Source: Clostridia bacterium
Lineage (GTDB): Bacteria > Bacillota > Clostridia > Oscillospirales > Acutalibacteraceae
Direction of reading: 5' to 3'
Length of the DNA stretch: 64,000 bases
NCBI GenBank assembly: GCA_017537365.1
Contig: JAFYKZ010000030.1
Coordinates: 17,615-81,614, forward strand
Numbering within the stretch: position 1 is the stretch's first letter; every line of letters starts with the position of its first letter. Below are positions 9,260 to 16,719 of the stretch, in pieces. Position numbers and translations under genes: made by a program. The notes beneath the pieces are model-generated. The model had not been told where the DNA came from and did not search any database. It was given only the letters and a program-made list of their open reading frames with translations.

Positions 9260-10296
9260 TGAAAATTAAAAGAATTTTAGGTTTAAGTATGGTATTGGTT
9301 TTAACTGTTTGTCTGCTTGCAGGTTGCGGCGGTAAGGACAGAATACTTTATAAAGAGGCAAAGCTTGATAAAATTGTTGAGCTTCCAGAGTATAAGGGTA
9401 TAAAGGTTGATACAAAGTCTGAAGAGTTTAAAGAAATGTATGAGCAGGTTATAGCATCAGATATTGAAAACAACGGTTTTTATACAACCGAGAAGGTAAC
9501 CGAGGGAGTAATTGCTGAGGGTGATACTGCTAATATAGATTATGTAGGCAAAAAAGATGGTGTTGCGTTTGAAGGCGGCACTGCTCAGGGTTATGATTTA
9601 GCGATAGGTTCAGGCACCTTTATTCCCGGCTTCGAGGAAGGTCTTGTTGGTAAAAAAGTAGGCGAAACTGTTGATTTGAATATAACTTTTCCTGAGGAAT
9701 ACCAATCAGAAGAGCTTGCAGGTCAGCCTGTTGTGTTCACCGTTAAAATAAATCATATCCAAAAGAGAAACGATAAAGCACCCAAAGAATACTATAAAGA
9801 TTTGGGTTATAAGTCGGTTGGCGAATATGAAAAGGCAACCCGTAAAACTGCCGCAGAAAGCTTGATTTATAAAAAAATAATGGATAAGGTTGAAATTAAG
9901 GAGTATCCGCAAGAGGATATTGATATTATCTATAATGCAACCAAAAAGCAATATGAAACAATGATTAAACAGCAGGGTGCGGATTTTGAAACCTATTTAG
10001 CTCAAATGGGTATGACCGAGGCGGATTTTAAAAAGCGATTAGTAACCGAGGAAATAAAACCCTCAATGGAATCGCAAATGGTGTTTTATGCGATATTAGA
10101 TAAAGAAAACCTTGAGTTTACACAGGCTGATATAGATAAGAAAGCAAAGGAAGCCGCAAATGAAGTGAGCGCTAGCCAGGGCACTTCGGTTACAGCAGAT
10201 TATATTAAAGAAATGTATGGCGTGCATTATTTGGAAAATGTTGTAGTAATGGGAAAGGTAATGGACTTCCTTTACGAAAATGCTAAAATTAAATAA
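9259..10296 (+). CDS. Lipoprotein with FKBP peptidyl-prolyl isomerase and trigger-factor-like C-terminal domain
   Basis: The protein starts with a lipoprotein signal peptide: basic start, hydrophobic core and lipobox LAGC with cysteine near residue 23. It should therefore be anchored outside the membrane. Residues about 85-165 form an FKBP domain (EGDTANIDYVGKKDG, then IPGFEEGLVGKKVGE). Residues about 175-345 resemble the trigger factor C-terminal chaperone arms. Family knowledge suggests a secreted foldase, analogous in place to PrsA although PrsA uses a parvulin domain. The normal cytoplasmic trigger factor lacks a signal peptide, so this is a separate paralogue. A TAGGAGAT site precedes the ATG, which overlaps the prfB stop. 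Confidence 0.85.
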   Translation: MKIKRILGLSMVLVLTVCLLAGCGGKDRILYKEAKLDKIVELPEYKGIKVDTKSEEFKEMYEQVIASDIENNGFYTTEKVTEGVIAEGDTANIDYVGKKDGVAFEGGTAQGYDLAIGSGTFIPGFEEGLVGKKVGETVDLNITFPEEYQSEELAGQPVVFTVKINHIQKRNDKAPKEYYKDLGYKSVGEYEKATRKTAAESLIYKKIMDKVEIKEYPQEDIDIIYNATKKQYETMIKQQGADFETYLAQMGMTEADFKKRLVTEEIKPSMESQMVFYAILDKENLEFTQADIDKKAKEAANEVSASQGTSVTADYIKEMYGVHYLENVVVMGKVMDFLYENAKIK

Positions 10297-10330
10297 TAAA
10301 ATGATTTAAAAATTAAGGGAGGTGGTTTTA

Positions 10331-12229
10331 ATGCAGCTTAAAATTCAAAACGGTGTAGTTGAATTATCGGGAACGCCGATTTTAAAAAGCATAAATTTCG
10401 AGGTTAATGATAATAGCAGAATTGCCGTTGTTGGCCGTAACGGTTGCGGAAAAACCACCCTTTTAAAGCTTATTGCAGGTGAATATTCTATTGTAAAGCT
10501 TTCGAGTGATACCGAAAGCTTTTTCACCTTATCGGGCAATGCTAAAATCGGTATGCTTTCGCAAATGACTTTTGAGGACGATAGTGTTACTTTGCTTGAT
10601 GAGATAAGAAGTGCATATAGCGATATTTTAAGCTTAAAGGAAAAAACTGATTACGCTTTAAAGCAAATGGAGGAAAATCCGTCCGAAGAAAATATCAAGA
10701 GGTATACAACCTTGCTTGATACTTTTAATAATAGCGAAGGCTTTTATTTTGAAAAGGAATATGAGCAGGCAATAAAGCAATTTGGGTTTAGCGAAGAAGA
10801 AAAACATCGTCCGTTATATGAATTTTCGGGAGGGCAGAGAACTAAAATTGCTTTTTTAAAGCTACTTCTTTCAAAGCCTGATATTCTGCTTTTGGACGAG
10901 CCTACAAACCACTTGGATATTCAAGCTACCGAATGGTTAGAGGAATATTTAAGAAACTATAAAAAGGCATTTGTTGTGGTTTCGCATGATAGAATGTTCT
11001 TAGACAATACGGTTAATACTGTTTATGAAATAGAACATGGTAAAACCCATAAATATGTTGGAAATTACAGTGAGTTTACTGTTTTGAAAAAGCAACTTAG
11101 AGAGCAACAACAAAAAGAATACGAGGCTCAGAAAAAGGAAATTGAGAGACTAAATGAGCTTGTTATTCGATTTAAATATAAGCCCACCAAGGCGGCTATG
11201 GCGCAGTCTAAGCTTAAACAAATTGAACATATAATACCGCTTGAAGCTCCCGAAAGTTATGATTTGAAAACCTTTAAAGCGGATTTTGAGCCGATTGATA
11301 TAGGTGTTAAAGATGTGCTTTTTGTTGATGATTTAAAGGTTGGCTTTGATAAGGTTTTATCGGTTATTAACCTTGATATCAAGCGAGGAGATAAAATTGG
11401 AATTATCGGCGGAAACGGTCTTGGAAAATCAACCTTTATAAGAACTATAATGGGAGAAATTAAGGCGCTTGGCGGCGATTTCCGATTTGCACCGAGGGTA
11501 ACGGTCGGTTATTTTGATCAGCAAATGGCTCAGTATTCTTCAAAGAATACAGTTTTGGCTGATTTTATGATAGAATTTCCCGAACTCACCGAGGGCGAGG
11601 CGCGCTCGGCTTTGGGTGCTTTCCGTTTTAGCGGCGAAGAGGTTTTTAAAACGGTTGATATGCTATCAGGTGGTGAACGAGTTCGTTTAGCTCTTTGCAA
11701 AATATTTAAGAAAAGACCTAATTTCCTGATACTCGATGAGCCCACTAATCATATGGATATAGTTGGCAAGGAAACTTTGGAGGAAATGCTTTCAGAGTTT
11801 TCAGGTACTGTGCTTTTTGTATCTCACGATAGATATTTTATTAAAAAGGTTGCAAATTCGGTGTTAAGCTTTACCGAAAATGAGGTTACTCTTTACAGAT
11901 ATGGCTATGAGGAATACTTAGAAAAGCAAAGAAATATTTCGGCAGAGCCTGAGGTTAAAGAAAAGGCTATCAAGGAAAAGAAAAGCTATACAACACCTCT
12001 CAAAGAACGCTCAAAAGCAGAAAGAGCTGTTAAAAAGGCAGAGGAGAAAATTAGCGAATTAGAAGAAAAAATTCAAAATATTCAAAATGAGCTTGAAATG
12101 GAAGAAAATCTTTCGGATTATATAAAACTCGCCGAGCTTCAAGAAAGCTTAACAGAGTTAGAACAAGAACTTGAAAAAACTATGGAGGATTGGGAAACCG
12201 CTTCTCAAAAATTATTGGAATTAGAATAA
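10331..12229 (+). CDS. ABC-F family ATPase (ribosome-associated, YdiF/Uup type)
   Basis: The 632-aa soluble protein has two ABC domains in tandem and no membrane segments. Domain 1 has GRNGCGKTT, signature FSGGQ and LLLDEPTNHLD. Domain 2 has GGNGLGKST, LSGGE and LILDEPTNHMD. A charged linker of about 70 residues joins them, and the C-terminus (about 550-632) is a long predicted coiled coil. ABC-F proteins act on the ribosome, in translation regulation or antibiotic protection; which subgroup this is cannot be decided by eye. AAGGGAGGTGG at 10315-10325 supports the ATG at 10331. It is the last gene before a strong terminator and closes the murC operon. Confidence 0.9.
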   Translation: MQLKIQNGVVELSGTPILKSINFEVNDNSRIAVVGRNGCGKTTLLKLIAGEYSIVKLSSDTESFFTLSGNAKIGMLSQMTFEDDSVTLLDEIRSAYSDILSLKEKTDYALKQMEENPSEENIKRYTTLLDTFNNSEGFYFEKEYEQAIKQFGFSEEEKHRPLYEFSGGQRTKIAFLKLLLSKPDILLLDEPTNHLDIQATEWLEEYLRNYKKAFVVVSHDRMFLDNTVNTVYEIEHGKTHKYVGNYSEFTVLKKQLREQQQKEYEAQKKEIERLNELVIRFKYKPTKAAMAQSKLKQIEHIIPLEAPESYDLKTFKADFEPIDIGVKDVLFVDDLKVGFDKVLSVINLDIKRGDKIGIIGGNGLGKSTFIRTIMGEIKALGGDFRFAPRVTVGYFDQQMAQYSSKNTVLADFMIEFPELTEGEARSALGAFRFSGEEVFKTVDMLSGGERVRLALCKIFKKRPNFLILDEPTNHMDIVGKETLEEMLSEFSGTVLFVSHDRYFIKKVANSVLSFTENEVTLYRYGYEEYLEKQRNISAEPEVKEKAIKEKKSYTTPLKERSKAERAVKKAEEKISELEEKIQNIQNELEMEENLSDYIKLAELQESLTELEQELEKTMEDWETASQKLLELE

Positions 12230-12230
12230 A

Positions 12231-12260
12231 AAATCCGTGCACCTTAAAGTGCACGGATTT
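12231..12260. terminator. Bidirectional intrinsic terminator
   Basis: A perfect 12-bp inverted repeat (12231-12242 with 12249-12260) with a 6-base loop lies between the convergent ABC-F and mscL genes, flanked by A-rich and T-rich tracts. Confidence 0.88.
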
Positions 12261-12274
12261 AAAATTAGTTAATA

Positions 12275-12763
12275 TTAATTTTCGGTTGTGTTTTGCTTTT
12301 TAAGTTCAACTAAAATATCGGATAAAAGCTCTTCGGTTGTTGGAGCAGGAGCTTCTGCAACTTCCTCGACAACCTCTTCCTTTTTGCGAGTAAGCGCTTT
12401 TTCGGTAAGCTCACGGGTTTTAGCAAAAACCTTTATCATAACGAAAACGATAAAAGCTATTAAAACAAAGTCAATAACAGTTCCTAAAAGAGTTCCAAAC
12501 TCAATGTTAACGGCTTCGCGAATAACTTCTCCGGCTTTGTCAAGCTCTGCGGGAATAACCTCCCAGTTGAGTTTGGTGGTTAAATCTGCACCGCCGCCTG
12601 TAATAAAACCTATAAACGGCATAAACACATTGTTTACAAGAGTTGTAGTGATTTTACCGAACGCACCGGCAATAATAACACCGACTGCCATATCGATAAC
12701 GTTACCGCGCATCACAAAATCTCTAAACTCGGCTAAAAAGCCTTTTTTACCTTCCTTTGCCAT
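12275..12763 (-). CDS. mscL: Large-conductance mechanosensitive channel MscL
   Basis: MscL releases solutes through the membrane on osmotic downshock. The 162-aa protein has the N-terminal amphipathic helix and first membrane helix (FRDFVMRGNVIDMAVGVIIG-like, residues about 11-40), a periplasmic loop, the second helix (about 95-120), and a charged cytoplasmic helix bundle at the C-terminus. It is somewhat longer than E. coli MscL (136 aa) because of the loop and tail. TTAGGAGG lies upstream of the ATG. It stands alone, with its own promoter (12794-12822), divergent from the asparaginase gene. Confidence 0.96.
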   Translation of the reverse strand: MAKEGKKGFLAEFRDFVMRGNVIDMAVGVIIAGAFGKITTTLVNNVFMPFIGFITGGGADLTTKLNWEVIPAELDKAGEVIREAVNIEFGTLLGTVIDFVLIAFIVFVMIKVFAKTRELTEKALTRKKEEVVEEVAEAPAPTTEELLSDILVELKKQNTTEN

Positions 12764-12793
12764 TTGAAATTCCTCCTAAAAATTTATAAGATT

Positions 12794-12822
12794 ATAATAT
12801 CATAAAAGAAAATATTTTGCAA
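12794..12822 (-). promoter_or_regulatory. Promoter of mscL
   Basis: On the minus strand a TTGCAA -35 box (12817-12822) and a TATTAT -10 box (12794-12799) are separated by 17 bp, about 30 bases before the mscL start. Confidence 0.65.
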
Positions 12823-12848
12823 GATTTTAGCGGTTTTTATACAAAATA

Positions 12849-12877
12849 TTGACACTATAAAGTTTAATTGATATACT
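12849..12877 (+). promoter_or_regulatory. Promoter of the asparaginase gene
   Basis: A consensus TTGACA (12849-12854), 17-bp spacer and TATACT (12872-12877) lie about 33 bases before the asparaginase ATG. Confidence 0.8.
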
Positions 12878-12910
12878 TTTTATTAAAGAAATTTGAGAAA
12901 AGGGATAAAA

Positions 12911-14065
12911 ATGAAAAATATACTTATTATTCATACAGGGGGCACGATAGGTTCGTTTGCTAACGAAAACGCTCGCAAAATGAATAAGGAAACCGAAAAA
13001 ATAACAAAACGAGTTTTAATAGAAAACCTTGAAAAAAGCAACTCTGCTTTCAGAAATTTCGGTAAAATGTTAGAGTTTGCGGATTTTTCATGGGAGAATA
13101 CAACATTAAGCGAAAGTATGACCTTTGCAAAGCTTTCCGCTCTTTTAAATTATATTAAAAATGTTAATCTCTCTATCTATGACGGTATTATTGTTCTGCA
13201 TGGAACAGATACTTTGGCTTATACTGCTTCGCTTTTATCATTTTTTTGCGTCGATTTTAAAATTCCTGTTTTTATAGTTTCGGGTAATCGACCGCCGCAA
13301 GATGCTTTATCTAATGCAAATGATAATTTTAAAACGGCGATAGAGCTTATTTGGAATAAAATTGCTCCTAATGTTTATGTAACATACAGAAATTCTGATA
13401 ATATAACAAGACTTTATTTAGCATCCGCTATTATGCAAAGCGAGAATTACAGTGATGATTTCCGTATAGCTGATAGCAACAAGGCTTTTGAGGTTAAAAA
13501 GGAAAATTCAGATGAAATAAAAGAAAAATGCTCTGTATTTTCTATAAATAGAAAGCCTTATAAATATGCCGATATAAAAAATTTCGAAAATTTATCCGAA
13601 AAGGTTTTGCTTATTAAACCTTATACTAATATAGACTATTCGGTTTATTCAAATGCTATGCCTGATTGCAGTGGTATTGTTCACGGAAGCTATCATTCAG
13701 GTACGGTGGCTCTCGGTGGTTTAGTGTTTAAAGAAGAGGCAGAAAATCAAAGAATAGCAGGAAACACCGCCGAATATGAGCGGTTAATTAAAGAATATGA
13801 GAAAGAGTTAAACTCAAAGTATTCTATAAAATTCTTGGCTGATTCTTGTAAAGAAAACAATATTCCATTGTATATAGCTCCATCAAAGTTAGGCAAAGAC
13901 CAATATGAAACTATGAACGAGGTTGTTAAAAATACAAATGCTAAGCTTCTTGATATGACCACCGAATCCGCATTTATGAAGCTTTCCATAGCATTGTCTT
14001 TTAATATGACTTTTGAGCAAATATCCGAATATATGGAAACCGAAATTAATAATGAATTTAATTAA
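12911..14065 (+). CDS. L-asparaginase family amidohydrolase
   Basis: Asparaginases hydrolyse asparagine to aspartate and ammonia. Both catalytic threonine motifs are present: HTGGTIG near residue 10 and LHGTDTLAYTA near residue 97, with a conserved lysine-type segment SFHSGT-like (GSYHSGTVALGG) further on. Length is 384 aa, a little longer than type I enzymes (about 330-350). No signal peptide is seen, so it should be cytoplasmic. The ATG at 12911 is preferred over a TTG at 12893 because of the AGGG site upstream. It is a single gene with its own promoter, convergent with gatB across a shared terminator. The fold is also used by GatD of archaeal Glu-tRNA amidotransferase, but GatD's extra N-terminal domain is absent. 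Confidence 0.85.
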   Translation: MKNILIIHTGGTIGSFANENARKMNKETEKITKRVLIENLEKSNSAFRNFGKMLEFADFSWENTTLSESMTFAKLSALLNYIKNVNLSIYDGIIVLHGTDTLAYTASLLSFFCVDFKIPVFIVSGNRPPQDALSNANDNFKTAIELIWNKIAPNVYVTYRNSDNITRLYLASAIMQSENYSDDFRIADSNKAFEVKKENSDEIKEKCSVFSINRKPYKYADIKNFENLSEKVLLIKPYTNIDYSVYSNAMPDCSGIVHGSYHSGTVALGGLVFKEEAENQRIAGNTAEYERLIKEYEKELNSKYSIKFLADSCKENNIPLYIAPSKLGKDQYETMNEVVKNTNAKLLDMTTESAFMKLSIALSFNMTFEQISEYMETEINNEFN

Positions 14066-14070
14066 ACAAA

Positions 14071-14099
14071 AAACTCTCGAACTTTAAGTTCGAGAGTTT
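14071..14099. terminator. Bidirectional intrinsic terminator
   Basis: A perfect 13-bp stem (14071-14083 with 14087-14099) with a 3-base loop, A-rich on one side and T-rich on the other, separates the convergent asparaginase and gatB genes. Confidence 0.9.
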
Positions 14100-14106
14100 T
14101 TAAACT

Positions 14107-15525
14107 TTAAGAAATCATTTCTTTTAATAGTTTGTTGATTAAATCAGGTGAAGCAGTTCCTCTGAGCTCGCGCATAGCGGCGCCGAATACGGCAAGTATT
14201 GCCTTTTCTTTTCCTGCTTTATAATCTTCAATAGCTTTTGGATTGTTTTCGATAGCCTTTGCAACAACCGATTTAACAAGCTCGATATCGTTTTGAGCGG
14301 TGAGGTTGTTTTCTTTGCAATAGCTTTCGGGGTCAACGTTTTCTAAAATAACCGCGGTTAAAACTGTTTTACCTGCGTTACGGGTGATTTCACCTTTGTT
14401 TGCAGCGTTTATAATCCAAGCAAATTTATCGGTATCAAGAACTAAATCCTTAGGTTGAATATTGTTCTTCTTTAAGATACCGAGACCGTCTGTAAGCAAC
14501 CAACCTGCTGCGGTTTTAGCCTCAATACCTTTTGCGATAACACCGTCTAAAATAGCCGATAAATTAGCCTCTGCGGCTGCGGCATTTGCCTCTTTTTCGG
14601 ATAGACCTAAGCTCATATATTTTTCAATCTGCTCAGAAACAGTTGCCGGCATATCTGCTTTTATTTCTGCAAGCCATTCGTCGTCTATAACAACAGGCAT
14701 AACATTCGGGTCGGGGAAATAGCGGTAATCTGCCGCAGTTTCCTTGTTTCTCATCGGGAAGGTGCGCTTTTTAACATCATCCCAACGGCGAGTTTCCTGA
14801 ACTAAAATTTCGGTTCTTCTTTCAATAGCATCAATGTGGCGAATAGCCTCTTTATTGATAGCCTCCTCAATAGAGGTTAAAGAACTCATATTTTTAATCT
14901 CGGTTCTAACACCTAAAACCTCGCTACCCTCAGGACGAACAGAAATGTTAATATCGCATCTCATAGCACCCTCTTCACATTCTGAAATTCCTGCGAATTG
15001 GAGCTTAGATTTAAGCGCTTTAAGATAGCTTATAACCTCTGCGGAAGAACGGAAATCAGGCTTGGTAACAATTTCGATAAGCGGAACGCTTGTGCGGTTA
15101 TAGTCAACAAGGGAAGAATCATTAGTGTGAACTAACTTACCTGCATCCTCTTCAACGTGAATTTGCTTAATACCGATTTGGCGGGTTTCGCCTGCAACCT
15201 CAACATCAACCAAACCCTCAACGCATATAGGGTGGAACCATTGGGTTGTTTGGTAAGCGGCGGGCAAATCGGGATAATAATAACTTTTTTTATCAAAGGT
15301 TGTATACTGATTAATTTTGCAGTTTAGCATAAGACCTGCTTTAACTGCAAGCTCGATTGCGTGGCGGTTAACAACAGGAAGCATACCGGGCATACCCGAG
15401 CAAGCGGGACAAACACAGTCGTTAGGCTCGTTTGCGCTTGAATGACCTCCGCAAGAGCAGAAAAGCTTTGATTCGGTAGATAACTCAACATGAGTTTCAA
15501 GACCTATTACTAATTCGTAACCCAT
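14107..15525 (-). CDS. gatB: Asp-tRNA(Asn)/Glu-tRNA(Gln) amidotransferase subunit GatB
   Basis: GatB phosphorylates mischarged Asp-tRNA(Asn) or Glu-tRNA(Gln) and amidates it with ammonia. The 472-aa protein has normal length and order: catalytic cradle with GLETHVELST at the start, the cysteine pairs CSC and CPAC (zinc-site type), YYYPDLP near 85, HVEEDAGKL near 125 and DYNRTSVPLIEIVTKPD near 140. A helical domain and a C-terminal YqeY-type tRNA-binding tail (about 400-472) follow. The kinase-like site looks intact, unlike the neighbouring GatA. A GGGAGG site inside the end of gatA precedes the ATG, and the genes are two bases apart, so they are co-translated. Confidence 0.95.
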   Translation of the reverse strand: MGYELVIGLETHVELSTESKLFCSCGGHSSANEPNDCVCPACSGMPGMLPVVNRHAIELAVKAGLMLNCKINQYTTFDKKSYYYPDLPAAYQTTQWFHPICVEGLVDVEVAGETRQIGIKQIHVEEDAGKLVHTNDSSLVDYNRTSVPLIEIVTKPDFRSSAEVISYLKALKSKLQFAGISECEEGAMRCDINISVRPEGSEVLGVRTEIKNMSSLTSIEEAINKEAIRHIDAIERRTEILVQETRRWDDVKKRTFPMRNKETAADYRYFPDPNVMPVVIDDEWLAEIKADMPATVSEQIEKYMSLGLSEKEANAAAAEANLSAILDGVIAKGIEAKTAAGWLLTDGLGILKKNNIQPKDLVLDTDKFAWIINAANKGEITRNAGKTVLTAVILENVDPESYCKENNLTAQNDIELVKSVVAKAIENNPKAIEDYKAGKEKAILAVFGAAMRELRGTASPDLINKLLKEMIS

Positions 15526-15527
15526 AA

Positions 15528-16709
15528 TTATACCTCCCAGGTGGCGTTAGCAATACTTAAAAGAGTATTGTCTTTAAACGAGTCTGCCATAAGCTGAACA
15601 CCATTAGTAACAACGGCAGGGCAACCCGAAAGCGAAGCCAAAACAGTATATTTGCTTTCTTCGAAAACCTTATTGAAGCTATCCTTTAAATCGTAGCTTT
15701 CAAACTGCTTACTACTAGCGGCGGCAGTTAGAATAATATCATAATTTTCAAAGATTTTCTTTATTTCCTCGGTTATAACTCGACGGATTCTCATAGCCTT
15801 ATCATAGCAAATTTCATATCTGCCTTTAGAAAGAGCATCAGAGCCATAAAGAATAGTAGCTTTTGCTAAGAAACCCATACCCTCGGTTCTTGTGTTAACA
15901 TAAATATCGTCTATATTCTTGAAGTTCGGGGTGCGGTATCCGTATTTAACACCGTCAAACTTAGAGAGGTTATTACAGGTTTCTGCGGATAACAAAATTT
16001 GCCAAGCAGACATAGCGGCATCTAGATTTTTAAAGGAAATTTCCTCCACGGTAGCCCCTAAATCTATAAGCTTTTGCTTATAATCTGCAACTGATTTTTT
16101 AACCTCGTCAGAAGCATCTTCAACTAATTCTTTAATAATACAAACTTTTTTACCCTTAACGGTATCATTTAAGGAATAATCATAAGCTTCCTTTAAATCG
16201 CTTGTACCGTCCTTATCGTCATGACCTGCGATAACAGATAAAATTTCTGCCGCTTTCTTTGCATTTTTTGCCATAACACCGATTTGCTCGCCTGAGCAGG
16301 CGCAAGCAATAACTCCGTAACGAGAAACGGTGCTGTAAGTCGGTTTAATGAAAATGATATCTTCTGCGGCGGCGGCTCTTCTCGGAGCACCATTTAAGTC
16401 AACGCATAAAGCGGCTTCAACATCACCGCTTGATACGAGGGATGCTGCTGCATTTTTTAAATTTCCGTTTTCGGTATCAATGCCATAGTAAGAAGTTTCG
16501 CCTAATAAATCGAGGCCAAATTCGCCAACATTTGCTTTGCCCGAAATAGTATATCCTGATTTTTCAAGCCTTTCAACTGCTTCAGCGCTAAAAAGAGGAG
16601 CGAATGAGTCTAGAATATGAGAGCCTGCAGAAGCGAGAACATCTTTTACTAAAATGTTATCATCAACTGCAATATTTCCGTTTTTGTTTATTTCAGTTAT
16701 ATATCTCAT
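15528..16709 (-). CDS. gatA: GatA homologue with degenerate amidase signature (probably lacks glutaminase activity)
   Basis: GatA normally splits glutamine and sends ammonia to GatB. The 393-aa protein is clearly homologous (DGVKYGYRTPN, IKPTYSTVSRYGVIA, VIAGHDDKDGTSD) but about 90 residues shorter than usual, having lost most of the N-terminal helical part. The catalytic lysine survives in NILVKDV (codon 16644-16646). The nucleophilic serine of the DTGGS segment reads DLNGA (Ala codon 16386-16388), and the cis-serine of GGSSGGS reads GNLKNAA (Leu codon 16458-16460). The alignment through this region has no gap, and the frame is open on both sides, so this is not a simple frameshift. The ATG at 16709 follows AGGTGAG; a GTG at 16718 lies within that site. 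It may be a structural subunit or take ammonia from elsewhere. Confidence 0.85.
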   Translation of the reverse strand: MRYITEINKNGNIAVDDNILVKDVLASAGSHILDSFAPLFSAEAVERLEKSGYTISGKANVGEFGLDLLGETSYYGIDTENGNLKNAAASLVSSGDVEAALCVDLNGAPRRAAAAEDIIFIKPTYSTVSRYGVIACACSGEQIGVMAKNAKKAAEILSVIAGHDDKDGTSDLKEAYDYSLNDTVKGKKVCIIKELVEDASDEVKKSVADYKQKLIDLGATVEEISFKNLDAAMSAWQILLSAETCNNLSKFDGVKYGYRTPNFKNIDDIYVNTRTEGMGFLAKATILYGSDALSKGRYEICYDKAMRIRRVITEEIKKIFENYDIILTAAASSKQFESYDLKDSFNKVFEESKYTVLASLSGCPAVVTNGVQLMADSFKDNTLLSIANATWEV

Positions 16710-16719
16710 TCTACTCACC

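Noticed and set aside
12911..14065. Archaeal-type GatD subunit
   Set aside because: No GatD-specific N-terminal domain and no GatE; it reads as an ordinary asparaginase.
15528..16709. GatA as a frameshifted pseudogene
   Set aside because: One uninterrupted frame with conserved motifs on both sides of the altered site, and ungapped alignment through it.
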